From positions 1 through 61,805 of the forward strand of contig NZ_BOPH01000151.1 in NCBI RefSeq assembly GCF_016863655.1: a stretch of 61,805 bases of DNA, written 5' to 3'. The notes below the pieces were generated by a model. The model had not been told where the DNA came from. It did no database searches and was given only the letters and a program-made list of their open reading frames with translations. Shown here piece after piece: positions 43,843 to 53,538 of the stretch. This DNA is from Virgisporangium ochraceum (GTDB lineage: Bacteria > Actinomycetota > Actinomycetes > Mycobacteriales > Micromonosporaceae). The position numbers and the translations under genes were made by a program. Positions within the stretch are counted from its first letter, which is position 1, and every line of letters begins with the position of its first letter.

Positions 43843-44924
43843 CCGTCGCGTCGCTGGTGGGGTTCGCCCGGGCGGTGCGCGAGGCCGGCGTCCCCGCCGA
43901 CGCGCACCGGGTGCAGGCGATGCTCGACGCCGTCGACACGCTCGGCCTCGACGACCTGTACTGGGCCGGCCGGCTCACGCTCTGCGCCGAACCCGACGAC
44001 CTGCCCGTCTACGACCGCGTCTTCGCGTCGTACTTCGGCCCGAAGCGCAGGCATCAGCCGATGCCGACCACCCCGCGGCTGCCGAGCATGGCCGCGCCGT
44101 TCGTCGGTGGAACACCGTCGTCGGAGGAGCAGGGCCAGGACGACGAGGTCGTCGGCGTCTCGACCAGCCGCGTCGAGATTCTCCGCACCCGCGACGTCAC
44201 CGCGCTCACCGCCCGCGAACGGGCCGAGGTCCGCCGGCTGCTGGCTCTGCTGGCGCCCGGCACCGCCACGCGGCGCAGCCGCCGGCGCCGGCCCGCGTCG
44301 CGGGGCGAGATCGACCCGCGCGGCACGGTCCGCGCGATGATCCGCAGCGGCGGCGAGCCCACCGCGCTGCGGCGCCGCGGCCGGCTGCGGCGTCCGCGGC
44401 GGCTGGTGCTGCTGTTGGACGTGTCCGGATCGATGACCCCGTACGCCGACGCGCTGATGCGCTTCGCCCACGCGGCCGTGCGCCGCAGACCCACCGGCAC
44501 CGAGGTCTTCACGCTGGGCACGCGGCTCACGCGCGTCACCCGGGCACTGCGCCACCGCGACCCCGACGCGGCGCAGGCCGCCGCCGCGGCCGTGATTCCC
44601 GACTGGCACGGCGGCACCCGGCTCGCCGATTCGTTGAAAGCCTTCCTGGACCGGTGGGGGCAGCGCGGTACGGCGCGCGGAGCGGTCGTGGTGGTGTGCA
44701 GCGACGGCTGGGAGCGCGGCGACCCGGCACACCTGGAGCAGCAGATGGAGCGGCTGAACCGGCTGGCGTACCGGCTGGTGTGGGTGAACCCGCACCGTGG
44801 CAAGGACGGCTACGCTCCGCTCGCCGGAGGCATGGCGGCCGCGCTGCCGTACTGCGACGACTTCGTGGCCGGGCACAGCCTCGGCGCCCTGGAAGAGTTG
44901 GCGGAGGTGATCGCGCGTGCGTGA
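43839..44924 (+). CDS. vWA-domain protein, CoxE-like
   Basis: A 361-residue protein. The C-terminal half is a von Willebrand A domain with a complete metal-ion site, LLDVSGSM (Asp194, Ser196, Ser198), a Thr in the GGTRLADS loop and CSDGWERGD. The N-terminal half (FARAVREAGVPADAHRVQAMLDA) matches CoxE-type proteins in molybdenum-hydroxylase clusters. A very basic stretch (RRSRRRRPASRG, near 150) links them. GTG at 43839 overlaps the MoxR stop. The pair is expected to work in maturation of the downstream CoxL-type enzyme. Confidence 0.88.
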   Translation: MTVASLVGFARAVREAGVPADAHRVQAMLDAVDTLGLDDLYWAGRLTLCAEPDDLPVYDRVFASYFGPKRRHQPMPTTPRLPSMAAPFVGGTPSSEEQGQDDEVVGVSTSRVEILRTRDVTALTARERAEVRRLLALLAPGTATRRSRRRRPASRGEIDPRGTVRAMIRSGGEPTALRRRGRLRRPRRLVLLLDVSGSMTPYADALMRFAHAAVRRRPTGTEVFTLGTRLTRVTRALRHRDPDAAQAAAAAVIPDWHGGTRLADSLKAFLDRWGQRGTARGAVVVVCSDGWERGDPAHLEQQMERLNRLAYRLVWVNPHRGKDGYAPLAGGMAAALPYCDDFVAGHSLGALEELAEVIARA

Positions 44925-46050
44925 CGTGCTGACGGACCTGCACCGGTGGTGGTCCGCGGGGGACCCGGTGGGGATGGGCACGGTCGTGGGCACGTGGCGT
45001 TCGGCGCCGCGCCCGGCCGGTGCGGCGATGCTCGTCGGACCCGACGGGTCGGCGGTCGGCAGCGTCAGCGGCGGCTGCGTCGAGGGCGCCGTGTACGAGC
45101 TGGCCCAGGAGGTGGTCGGCAGCGGGACGCCGGTGCTGCAACGGTTCGGGGTCAGCGACGACGACGCGTTCGCGGTCGGGCTCACCTGCGGCGGCATCAT
45201 CGACGTCTACGTCGAACGGGTCGACCGGACGACGTTCCCGCAGCTGGGCGACGTCGCGGCCGCGATCCGCGATCGCGTGCCGGTGGCCGTCGCGACGTGC
45301 GTCGAGGCGCCCGCCGAGGACCCGGCCGGGCGGCGCGGCCGGCGGCTGGTCGTCTGGACCGACCGCGTCGACGGGACCCTCGGCAGCGAGCGGCTCGACG
45401 CCGCCGTCGCCGACGACGTGCGCGGCCTGCTCACCACCGGCCGCAGCGCCCAGCTCCACTACGGCTACGACGGCCAGCGCCGCGGCGAGGAGCTGACGTT
45501 CTTCGTCGCCAGCTACGCCCCGCCGCCCCGGATGATCGTGTTCGGCGCGATCGACTTCGCCGCCGCCGTGGCCCGGATCGGCGGCTTCCTCGGGTACCGC
45601 GTGACGGTCTGCGACGCGCGTCCGGTGTTCGCGACGAAGTCGCGGTTCCCCGACGCCGACGAGGTGGTCGTCGACTGGCCGCACCGGTACCTGACCGCGC
45701 AGGCCGACGCCGGGCAGGTCGACGAGCGCACGGTGGTGTGCGTGCTCACCCACGACCCGAAGTTCGACGGTCCGGTGCTCGAGACCGCGCTGCGGCTGCC
45801 GCTGGCCTACGTCGGCGCGATGGGGTCCCGCCGCACCCACGACGACCGGCTCAAGCGCCTGCGCGAGGCCGGCCTCACCGACGCGGAGCTCGCGCGCCTC
45901 GCGTCACCGATCGGGCTCGACCTCGGCGCGAGAACGCCCGAGGAGACGGCCGTGAGCATCGCCGCCGAAATCATCGCCGCCCGGTGGGGCGGGTCCGGAA
46001 ACCGCCTCACGGAACTCGACGGTCGCATTCACCACGAACCGGTCGAGTAA
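44917..46050 (+). CDS. XdhC/CoxI-family molybdenum cofactor maturation protein
   Basis: A 377-residue protein. The N-terminal XdhC/CoxI domain shows WRSAPRPAGAAMLV, SVSGGCVEGAV and LTCGGIIDVYV, with the conserved Cys. The C-terminal Rossmann domain starts PPRMIVFGAIDFAAAVARI and ends YVGAMGSRRTHDDR and PIGLDLGARTPEE. XdhC proteins bind molybdopterin cofactor, promote its sulfuration and insert it into xanthine-dehydrogenase-type enzymes. The GTG start overlaps the vWA gene by eight bases. It is followed by a 113-base gap before coxS, so the maturation and structural genes may be separately started. Confidence 0.92.
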   Translation: MRDVLTDLHRWWSAGDPVGMGTVVGTWRSAPRPAGAAMLVGPDGSAVGSVSGGCVEGAVYELAQEVVGSGTPVLQRFGVSDDDAFAVGLTCGGIIDVYVERVDRTTFPQLGDVAAAIRDRVPVAVATCVEAPAEDPAGRRGRRLVVWTDRVDGTLGSERLDAAVADDVRGLLTTGRSAQLHYGYDGQRRGEELTFFVASYAPPPRMIVFGAIDFAAAVARIGGFLGYRVTVCDARPVFATKSRFPDADEVVVDWPHRYLTAQADAGQVDERTVVCVLTHDPKFDGPVLETALRLPLAYVGAMGSRRTHDDRLKRLREAGLTDAELARLASPIGLDLGARTPEETAVSIAAEIIAARWGGSGNRLTELDGRIHHEPVE

Positions 46051-46120
46051 GGAGACCCTAAGCTACGGAACATTTCCGGGCGGTTACGCCAAGAGCCTTG
46101 CGGCTTTTGCTTGAACAAGA

Positions 46121-46142
46121 TTGTGTGAACGGGGACACACAA
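46121..46142 (+). promoter_or_regulatory. Inverted repeat upstream of coxS, candidate operator
   Basis: TTGTGTG (46121-46127) and CACACAA (46136-46142) are perfect complements eight bases apart. It lies just ahead of the coxS ribosome-binding site GGGAGG, in an unusually AT-rich part of the window. The spacing fits a dimeric repressor site; a small RNA hairpin is the alternative. Confidence 0.5.
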
Positions 46143-46163
46143 CACTTACGCCCGGGAGGCAGC

Positions 46164-46769
<606 letters not shown>

Positions 46770-46781
46770 GGTAGACGCAAA

Positions 46782-49142
46782 ATGACCATCACCGAAGTGG
46801 GAACTCCGCGGGCGCGCAAAGAGGACGCCCGCCTCATCACCGGCCGCACCACGTGGACCGAGAACGTGGTGCTGCCGGGGATGGTGCACCTGGCGATCCT
46901 GCGCAGCCCATTCGCGCACGCCCGCATCACCTCGATCGACGTCTCCGCCGCGCTGCGCGAGCCGGGCGTCATCGCCGCGTACAGCGGCCGCGACCTCGAA
47001 CAGCCCGGCCTGCCGTGCGCCTGGCCCGTCACCGAGGACATGGTCCACCCCGACCACCACCCGCTGGCCGTCGACACGGTGCGCCACGTCGGCGAAGCCG
47101 TCGCGGTCGTCGCGGCCCGGTCCCGGGCGGCCGCCGTCGACGCGCTCGCGGCCATCGAGGTCGACTACGAGCCGCTGCCGGCGATCATGGACATGGAGGC
47201 GGCGATCGCCGAGGGCGCCGACCTCGTGCACGCCGACAAGGGCACGAACGCCTCGTACACGTGGGTGTTCGACTCCGCCGAGGCGGGCACCGGCGATGCG
47301 GTCGCACCGGCGATCGAGGGCGCCGAGGTCGTCATCAAGCGGCGCTACCGGCAGCAGCGGCTGATCCCCGCGTTCATGGAGCCGCGCAGCGTCGTCGTCG
47401 ACCCGACCGCCGACCAGTACACGATCTGGTCGGCGACGCAGATCCCGCACATCCTGAAGCTGATGGTCGCGCTGATCACCGCGACGCCGGAGCACAAGGT
47501 GCGCGTGGTCGCGCCCGACGTCGGCGGCGGGTTCGGCGGCAAGCTCCAGGTGACGCCCGAGGAGCTCATCGCCTTCATGGTGGCGAAGAAGCTCGGCAAG
47601 CCGGCGAAGTACACCGAGTCGCGCTCCGACAGCCTCCTCACCGCCCACCACGGCCGCGACGTCATCCAGGACATCGAGATCGCCGCCGACCGCGAGGGCC
47701 GGCTCAAGGCGCTGCACGTCAAGCTGCTCGCCAACATGGGCGCCTACCTCGGCCTCGTGACGCCGGGTGTCCCGATCCTCGGCGCGTTCATGTACAACGC
47801 GATCTACAAGGTCCCCGCCTACCGCTTCGAATGCGTCGGCGTGTTCACCAACACCACGTTCACCGACGCGTACCGCGGCGCCGGCCGGCCCGAGGCGACC
47901 TACGCGATCGAGCGCATCATGGACGAGCTGGCGGTCGAGCTGAACCTCGACCCGATCGAGGTGCGCCGCCGCAACTGGATCGGGCACGAGGAGTTCCCGT
48001 ACACCACGGTCTGCGGGCTCACCTACGACTCCGGCAACTACGAGGCCGCCACCGAGAAGGCGCTGAACCTGCTGGGCTACGACGACCTGCGGCGCGAACA
48101 GCAGGAGCGCCGGGACCGCAACGACCCGGTACAGCTCGGCATCGGCACGTCCACGTACACCGAGATGTGCGGGCTCGCGCCGTCGCGCGTGCTCGGCAGC
48201 CTGCGCTACGGCGCCGGCGGCTGGGAGACCGCGTCGGTGCGGATGCTGCCCACCGGCAAGGTCGAGGTGGTGACCGGCAGCTCGCCGCACGGCCAGGGCC
48301 ACGAGACCGCGTGGAGCCAGATCGTCGCCGACTCCCTCGGTGTGCCGTTCGACGACGTCGAGGTGCTGCACGGCGACACCCGCACCTCGCACAAGGGCCT
48401 GGACACCTACGGCAGCCGGTCGCTGGCCGTCGGCGGCATCGCGCTGTACAACGCCTGCCAGAAGGTCGTCGACAAGGCGAAGCCGGTCGCGGCGCACATG
48501 CTCGAGTGCGACCCGAACGACCTCGAGTTCAGCGGCGGGTCGTTCCGCGTCAAGGGCCAGCCGGGCGACGGCAAGAGCATCCAGGAGATCGCGCTCGCTG
48601 TCTTCGCCGCGCACGACCTGCCCGACGGGTTCGAGGCGTCGCTGGACGCCGACGCCACCTACGACCCGGTGAACTTCTCCTTCCCGCACGGCACCCACCT
48701 GTGCGCGGTGGAGGTCGACACGCAGACCGGCCGGGTCGCCATCCGCAAATACGTGGCCGTCGACGACATCGGCAAGGTGGTCAACCCGCTGATCGTCGAG
48801 GGTCAGGTGCACGGGGGACTGGCGCAGGGCGTCGCGCAGGCGCTGTTCGAGGAGGCCGTGTACGACGCCGACGGCAACCTGCTCACCGGCACGTTCGTCG
48901 ACTACACGCTGCCGAGCGCGGCCGACCTGCCCGACTTCACCACCGACCGCACCGAGACCCCGGCGCCCGACCATCCGCTGGGCACCAAGGGCGTCGGTGA
49001 GGCGGGCACGATCGCGTCGACGCCCGCCGTGGTCAACGCGGTCGTCGACGCGCTGCGCCCGTTCGGGGTCAACGACGTCGCCATGCCGTGCACGCCCGAG
49101 CGGGTGTGGCGGGCCATCAACTCCAACGGAGGTGCGCGGTGA
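46782..49142 (+). CDS. CoxL-type molybdopterin subunit, form II
   Basis: A 786-residue catalytic subunit of the xanthine oxidase family. The a/b-hammerhead start (ARKEDARLITGRTTWTEN), the molybdopterin-binding motifs (VGGGFGGK; SSPHGQGHETAWSQI) and catalytic Glu740 in GVGEAG are present. The active-site loop reads AYRGAGR (363-369), the form II signature. True aerobic CO dehydrogenase (form I) has AYxCSFR with a Cu-binding Cys, so CO oxidation is not supported. Form II enzymes have unsettled substrates, probably aldehydes or heterocycles. The stop overlaps coxM (GTGA). Confidence 0.95.
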   Translation: MTITEVGTPRARKEDARLITGRTTWTENVVLPGMVHLAILRSPFAHARITSIDVSAALREPGVIAAYSGRDLEQPGLPCAWPVTEDMVHPDHHPLAVDTVRHVGEAVAVVAARSRAAAVDALAAIEVDYEPLPAIMDMEAAIAEGADLVHADKGTNASYTWVFDSAEAGTGDAVAPAIEGAEVVIKRRYRQQRLIPAFMEPRSVVVDPTADQYTIWSATQIPHILKLMVALITATPEHKVRVVAPDVGGGFGGKLQVTPEELIAFMVAKKLGKPAKYTESRSDSLLTAHHGRDVIQDIEIAADREGRLKALHVKLLANMGAYLGLVTPGVPILGAFMYNAIYKVPAYRFECVGVFTNTTFTDAYRGAGRPEATYAIERIMDELAVELNLDPIEVRRRNWIGHEEFPYTTVCGLTYDSGNYEAATEKALNLLGYDDLRREQQERRDRNDPVQLGIGTSTYTEMCGLAPSRVLGSLRYGAGGWETASVRMLPTGKVEVVTGSSPHGQGHETAWSQIVADSLGVPFDDVEVLHGDTRTSHKGLDTYGSRSLAVGGIALYNACQKVVDKAKPVAAHMLECDPNDLEFSGGSFRVKGQPGDGKSIQEIALAVFAAHDLPDGFEASLDADATYDPVNFSFPHGTHLCAVEVDTQTGRVAIRKYVAVDDIGKVVNPLIVEGQVHGGLAQGVAQALFEEAVYDADGNLLTGTFVDYTLPSAADLPDFTTDRTETPAPDHPLGTKGVGEAGTIASTPAVVNAVVDALRPFGVNDVAMPCTPERVWRAINSNGGAR

Positions 49143-49981
49143 TCCCGGCGTCGTTCGAGTACACGCGTCCGTCCAGTGTGGACGAGGCCGTCGCGGCGCT
49201 CGCGCAGGACGAGGACGCCAAGGTGCTGGCCGGCGGCCAGAGCCTGCTCCCGCTGCTGCGGCTGCGTCTCGCCGCACCGACCACCGTGGTCGACCTCGGC
49301 GGCATCGCCGAGCTGCGCGGCGTCCGTGAGGACGGCGACGACCTGGTCATCGGCGCGATGACCACGCACGCCGCCGTGCTCCGCGACCCGCTGGTCGCCG
49401 AGCACGCGCCGCTGCTGGCGCAGGCCACGGGAACGGTGGCCGACCGGCAGGTGCGCCACCGCGGCACGTTCGGTGGCGCGCTGGCGCACGCCGACCCGGC
49501 CGGCGACCTGCCGGCTGTGGCGGTCGCCCTCGGCGCGACGTTCGAGGTGGCCGGTCCCAACGGCCGGCGCTCCATCGGGAGCGAGGACTTCTTCGTCGAC
49601 TTCCTGACGTCCGCGCTCGAACCGGGCGAGGTGCTCGTCGCGGTGCGGGTGCCGAAGCGGACCGGATGGTCGAGCCACTACGAGAAGTTCAACCGGATGG
49701 CGCAGAGCTGGGCGCTCATCGGGGTCGCGGCGCTCGTGCGCCGCGACAACGGGAACATCGCGGAGGCGCGGGTCGCGCTCACCAACATGGGACCGAAGCC
49801 GGTGCGGGCCCAGGCGGTCGAGTCGGCCCTCGCCGGCGCCGACCGCGACGCGGTGAAGACCGCCGCGGCACACGCCGCGGAGGGCACCGAGCCCAGCGAT
49901 GATCTGAACGCCTCCCGCGAGTACCGTTCCCATCTCGCTAAGGTGTTGACCGAACGCGCGGTGCTCTCCGCACTGGGCTGA
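49139..49981 (+). CDS. CoxM-type FAD subunit of a molybdenum hydroxylase
   Basis: A 280-residue FAD-binding subunit. LAGGQSLLPLLRLRLA binds FAD near residue 35, and the second motif, RHRGTFGGALAHADPAGDLPA, is split around the usual TIGGN region, here TFGGA. The C-terminal CO_deh_flav_C domain starts near residue 175. It takes electrons from the iron-sulfur subunit and hands them to a quinone or other acceptor. GTG at 49139 overlaps the coxL stop. coxG follows after 26 bases with its own ribosome-binding site. Confidence 0.95.
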   Translation: MIPASFEYTRPSSVDEAVAALAQDEDAKVLAGGQSLLPLLRLRLAAPTTVVDLGGIAELRGVREDGDDLVIGAMTTHAAVLRDPLVAEHAPLLAQATGTVADRQVRHRGTFGGALAHADPAGDLPAVAVALGATFEVAGPNGRRSIGSEDFFVDFLTSALEPGEVLVAVRVPKRTGWSSHYEKFNRMAQSWALIGVAALVRRDNGNIAEARVALTNMGPKPVRAQAVESALAGADRDAVKTAAAHAAEGTEPSDDLNASREYRSHLAKVLTERAVLSALG

Positions 49982-50007
49982 AACTCCGGTAGGAGAGGAC
50001 TTCGACG

Positions 50008-50709
50008 ATGAAGCTCGAGCACACCTTCACGGTGCCCGTCCCCGTCGACAAGGCGTGGGAGGTGCTCCTCGACCTGCCCCGGATCGCGCCGTGCATGCCG
50101 GGCGCCACGCTCACCGGGGTCGAGGGCGACGAGTTCACCGGCACCGTCAAGGTGAAGCTCGGGCCGATCGGCCTGACCTACAGCGGCAAGGGCCGCTTCG
50201 TCGAGCGTGACGAGGCGGCCCACCGCGTGGTCGTGGAGGCCAGCGGGCGCGACACCCGCTCGGCCGGCACCGCCGGTGCCACGATCACCGCGCAGCTGAG
50301 CGGCCAGGGCGACGAGACCGTCGTCGACGTCGTCACCGACCTCACGGTCACCGGCAAGCCGGCCCAGTTCGGCCGCGGCATGATCTCCGACGTCAGCGGC
50401 AAGCTGCTCGGCCAGTTCGCCGACTGCCTCGCCGGCAAGCTGGGCGAGGGCGAGGCGCCGGCGGCCACGGCTCCCGTCGGCGACACCACGGTGGGCCAGG
50501 CGGAGACGCCGTCACCGTCGGGCGAGAGTGGGATCCAGCCCACCGGTGTCGCCACCGCCGCCGCGCCGGCCGAGGAGGCCGAGGCGGTCGACCTGTTCCG
50601 GCTCGCCGGTAGCACCGACGCCGCCCGGAAGACCGCCGTCGTCGGCCTCGGCGCGCTGCTGCTCGCCGTCCTCGCGTGGGTTCTGGTCCGGACGCTGCGC
50701 AGTCGCTGA
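50008..50709 (+). CDS. CoxG-like SRPBCC protein with C-terminal membrane anchor
   Basis: A 233-residue protein. Residues 1-145 are a CoxG/SRPBCC lipid-binding fold (HTFTVPVPVDKAWEVLLDLPRIAPCMPGA). A Pro/Ala/Glu-rich linker (150-200) leads to a transmembrane helix (about 210-229, AVVGLGALLLAVLAWVLV) and a basic end. In CO-dehydrogenase systems CoxG recruits the enzyme to the membrane and has been linked to quinone delivery. The same role for a form II enzyme is inference. AGGAGAGG precedes ATG. The last 198 bases overlap the convergent rarD frame. Confidence 0.92.
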   Translation: MKLEHTFTVPVPVDKAWEVLLDLPRIAPCMPGATLTGVEGDEFTGTVKVKLGPIGLTYSGKGRFVERDEAAHRVVVEASGRDTRSAGTAGATITAQLSGQGDETVVDVVTDLTVTGKPAQFGRGMISDVSGKLLGQFADCLAGKLGEGEAPAATAPVGDTTVGQAETPSPSGESGIQPTGVATAAAPAEEAEAVDLFRLAGSTDAARKTAVVGLGALLLAVLAWVLVRTLRSR

Positions 50710-51636
50710 TTGTGCGGCTGCCGCCGCGGGCGCTGATCCGGCCGCGCGCACGGCGGCCCGGCGCGTGTGGCGCTGGCGCAGGCCGTCCCAGGTGAACACG
50801 ACCAGGGCGAGCCAGACCAGGGCGAACGCCGCGAGGCGGGCCGGTGGCATCGGCTCGTGGAAGATCAGCACCCCGGTGGCGAACTGCATGACCGGGGCGA
50901 TGTACTGCAGGATGCCCAGCGCCGTCAGCGGCACGCGGTTGGCGGCCTCGGCGAAGCTCATCAGCGGAAGCGCGGTCATCACCCCGGCCAGCACGATCAG
51001 CACCGTGTGCGCCACGGAGGTCGTGCCGACGGTCGCGTCGCCCGACCGGCCCAGGACCACCAGGTAGGCCAGGGCCGGCAGCACCAGCGTCGCCGACTCG
51101 AGGAACATGCCCTCGGCGGCCGGCAGCCCGAGCTGCTTCTTGATGAGCCCGTACAGGCCGAAGCTGCCCGCCAGCATCAGCGCCAGCCAGGGCAGCCGGC
51201 CGAGGTCGACCGCCTGCACCACCACGGCCACGCCGCCGATACCGACCGCCACCCACTGCGTGCGGCGCAGCCGCTCGCGGAGCACCAGCACACCGAGCAC
51301 CACGCTCACCAGTGGCGTGATGAAGTAGCCCAGCGAGATCTCGACGACCTGCCGGGTGCTCACGCCGTAGATGAAGCCGAACCAGTTGACCCCGATGAGC
51401 ACCGCCGCGAGCGCGATGCCCGCCAGCCGCTTCGGCTGGCGGCCGACCTCGCGCAGGAACCGGTAGCGGCGCAGCACGGCCAGCAGCACGGCCATGAACA
51501 CGGCCGACCACACGATGCGGTGGGCGAGGATCTCCTTCGGGCCGGCCGGCTCCAGCAGCGTGAAGTACAGCGGGAAGAAGCCCCAGCCCAGGTATGCCGC
51601 AATGCCGAACAGGAAACCACGGCGGACAGAGCTCAC
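50512..51636 (-). CDS. rarD: RarD-type EamA permease with long C-terminal tail
   Basis: A 374-residue membrane protein. The first 300 residues have ten transmembrane helices with the RarD pattern: RGFLFGIAAYLGWGFFPLYF, NWFGFIYGV, ISLGYFITPLVSV and TALGILQYIAPVMQF. These belong to the drug/metabolite transporter superfamily; substrates of RarD are not settled. RarD proteins usually stop near residue 300, but this frame runs on about 75 residues of Gly/Pro/Glu-rich sequence that is antisense to the coxG anchor region. The tail may be real or a missing stop; either way the two genes overlap by 198 bases. Confidence 0.9.
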   Translation of the reverse strand: MSSVRRGFLFGIAAYLGWGFFPLYFTLLEPAGPKEILAHRIVWSAVFMAVLLAVLRRYRFLREVGRQPKRLAGIALAAVLIGVNWFGFIYGVSTRQVVEISLGYFITPLVSVVLGVLVLRERLRRTQWVAVGIGGVAVVVQAVDLGRLPWLALMLAGSFGLYGLIKKQLGLPAAEGMFLESATLVLPALAYLVVLGRSGDATVGTTSVAHTVLIVLAGVMTALPLMSFAEAANRVPLTALGILQYIAPVMQFATGVLIFHEPMPPARLAAFALVWLALVVFTWDGLRQRHTRRAAVRAAGSAPAAAAAQSATAQRPDQNPREDGEQQRAEADDGGLPGGVGATGEPEQVDRLGLLGRRGGGGDTGGLDPTLARR

Positions 51637-51756
51637 CCGCCCACGGTAAGGGCTGATTCCGCGGTTCAGTCCTTGCCGTGACCCGGCTCATACACCTCTG
51701 GACGTACGTCTCCACGCGGATGTGGCGGGGGCGGCGGGTCCGTAGAGTGCGGCAGC

Positions 51757-52869
51757 ATGCGGTGGTGGCGGGAGCGTCCGCTCGTGACCGACGCGGTCTT
51801 CGCGGCCGTCGTCGGGGTGCTCGTCGCGCTCTCGTCGTCGCCGGCGGGCGAGGGCCAGGACGGCGTGCTCCCGATGGACGCGACGGCGTACGCGTTGGTC
51901 GCGGTCGCGTCGGCCGGGCTGGTGGTGCGACGGAGGTGGCCGGGGGTCGCCCTGGCGGTCGCGCTCGTCACCACCATGGTGTTCCTCCAGCTGCGGTACC
52001 CGTACGGCCCCGTCTTCCTGTTCAGCGGCGTCGCGCTGTACTCCGTGGCGGCCTGGCGCGGGTACCGGTACACCAGGGTCGCCGCGCTCGCGTCGGTGGT
52101 GGTCCACGTGACGTGGGCGGTGCTGTTCGAAGACGACGGCGCGCTCACGGCGATCATCGGGTCGACGCTGTGGATCGTCGCGGCGGTCGGTGCCGGTACC
52201 ACCGTGCGGCTCCGGCGTGAAGGGGTTCTCCGGGGGCTGGCCGAGGCGCGCCGGCAGGCGGGCTACGAGGAGCGGCTGCGGATCGCGCAGGAGGTGCACG
52301 ACGTGGTCGGTCACAGCCTCGCAGTCATCAGCATGAACGCGGGCGCCGCGCTGCACGTGCTGGGCAAGCCCGGCCCGGTGCCGCCCGAGCCGCTCGAACG
52401 GTCGCTGCGCGCGATCCGCCAGGCCAGCAACGGGGCCCTCGACGAGCTGCGCGCGACCCTGGCGACGTTCACCGGCACGATCTCGGGGCAGCCCGTCGGG
52501 CTGTCCGCGGTGCCCGGGCTGGTCGCGGCCACCGACGTCGACGGGCTCGCCGTGCGGCTCGACGTCGACGGTGCACCCGGCACGGTGCCGGCACCGGTCG
52601 ACCTGGCCGGCTACCGCATCGTCCAGGAGGCGCTGGCGAACGTGGTCCGGCACGCTCAGGCGCGTCACGCCGGGGTGCGAATCGCGTACGGACCCGACGC
52701 CGTCGCGATCACCGTGACCGACGACGGCCGGGGCGCCGACGGCGCCGGCACCGGCACCGGGATCGCGAGCATGGGGGAGCGGGCCCGGTCGGTCGGCGGC
52801 ACGTTCGTCGCCGGCCCGCGCGAAGGAGGCGGCTTCGAGGTGCGGGCGTCGCTGCCGGTGCGCACATGA
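51757..52869 (+). CDS. Sensor histidine kinase (HisKA_3 type)
   Basis: A 370-residue kinase with about five N-terminal transmembrane helices (to residue 145), then the phospho-acceptor His181 in AQEVHDVVGHSLAVIS and an HATPase_c domain (IVQEALANVVRHA; TDDGRG; GIASMGERARSVGG). This is the common actinobacterial intramembrane-sensing type. TAGAGT at 51743-51748 ends eight bases before the ATG, suggesting a leaderless or nearly leaderless message. It overlaps the response regulator by four bases. The signal is unknown. Confidence 0.93.
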   Translation: MRWWRERPLVTDAVFAAVVGVLVALSSSPAGEGQDGVLPMDATAYALVAVASAGLVVRRRWPGVALAVALVTTMVFLQLRYPYGPVFLFSGVALYSVAAWRGYRYTRVAALASVVVHVTWAVLFEDDGALTAIIGSTLWIVAAVGAGTTVRLRREGVLRGLAEARRQAGYEERLRIAQEVHDVVGHSLAVISMNAGAALHVLGKPGPVPPEPLERSLRAIRQASNGALDELRATLATFTGTISGQPVGLSAVPGLVAATDVDGLAVRLDVDGAPGTVPAPVDLAGYRIVQEALANVVRHAQARHAGVRIAYGPDAVAITVTDDGRGADGAGTGTGIASMGERARSVGGTFVAGPREGGGFEVRASLPVRT

Positions 52870-53528
52870 TCCGCGTGGTGCTGGTCGACGACCAGCCGCT
52901 CATGCGCATGGGCCTGCGCACGATGATCGAGGTGGAGCCCGACCTCGACCTGGTGGGCGAGGCCGGCGACGGCGCGGCCGCACTCGACCTCATCCGCGCG
53001 ACGAGGCCCGACGTGGCGCTCATGGACGTGCGCATGCCCGGCCTCGACGGCCTCGACGCGCTGGGCCGCATCACCGCCGACCCCGGGCTGCGGGCCTGCC
53101 GGGTGGTCATCCTGACCACGTTCGAGCTCGACGAGTACGTGTTCGAGGCGCTGCGCCGCGGCGCCGCCGGTTTCCTCACGAAGGACGCCGAGCCGGCCGA
53201 GCTGCTGCGCGGCATCCGCGTCGTGGCGGCCGGCGAGGCGCTGCTGTCGCCGAAGGTCACCCGGCGGGTCATCGAGACCTTCGGCGGGGCCGCGCCGACC
53301 GCGCGCCCGGTGACCGCCGACCTGTCCGCCCTGACCGACCGGGAACGCGAGATCGTCGGCTGGGTCGCGACCGGCCTGTCGAACGACGAGATCGCCGCCG
53401 CCCTGGTCGTGAGCCCGGCGACCGTGCGCACCCACGTGGGCCGGGCGCTGGTCAAGCTCCACGCGCGTGACCGGGCGCAGCTGGTGGTGCTGGCGTACCA
53501 GAGCGGCCTCGACATCCCCCGCCCGTAG
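52866..53528 (+). CDS. NarL/LuxR-type response regulator
   Basis: A 220-residue regulator: receiver with VLVDDQP, phospho-acceptor Asp54 in LMDVRMP and Lys in FLTKD; LuxR HTH with LTDREREIVGWVATGLSNDEI and VSPATVRTHVGRALVKL. ATG at 52866 overlaps the kinase stop. Its TAG stop (53526-53528) forms part of the TAGGAT -10 box of the next gene. Targets may include the MMPL transporter downstream, by proximity only. Confidence 0.94.
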   Translation: MIRVVLVDDQPLMRMGLRTMIEVEPDLDLVGEAGDGAAALDLIRATRPDVALMDVRMPGLDGLDALGRITADPGLRACRVVILTTFELDEYVFEALRRGAAGFLTKDAEPAELLRGIRVVAAGEALLSPKVTRRVIETFGGAAPTARPVTADLSALTDREREIVGWVATGLSNDEIAAALVVSPATVRTHVGRALVKLHARDRAQLVVLAYQSGLDIPRP

Positions 53529-53538
53529 GATGGGGAGT

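Noticed and set aside
46782..49142. True aerobic CO dehydrogenase (form I coxL)
   Set aside because: The active loop is AYRGAGR, not AYxCSFR; the Cu-binding cysteine is missing.
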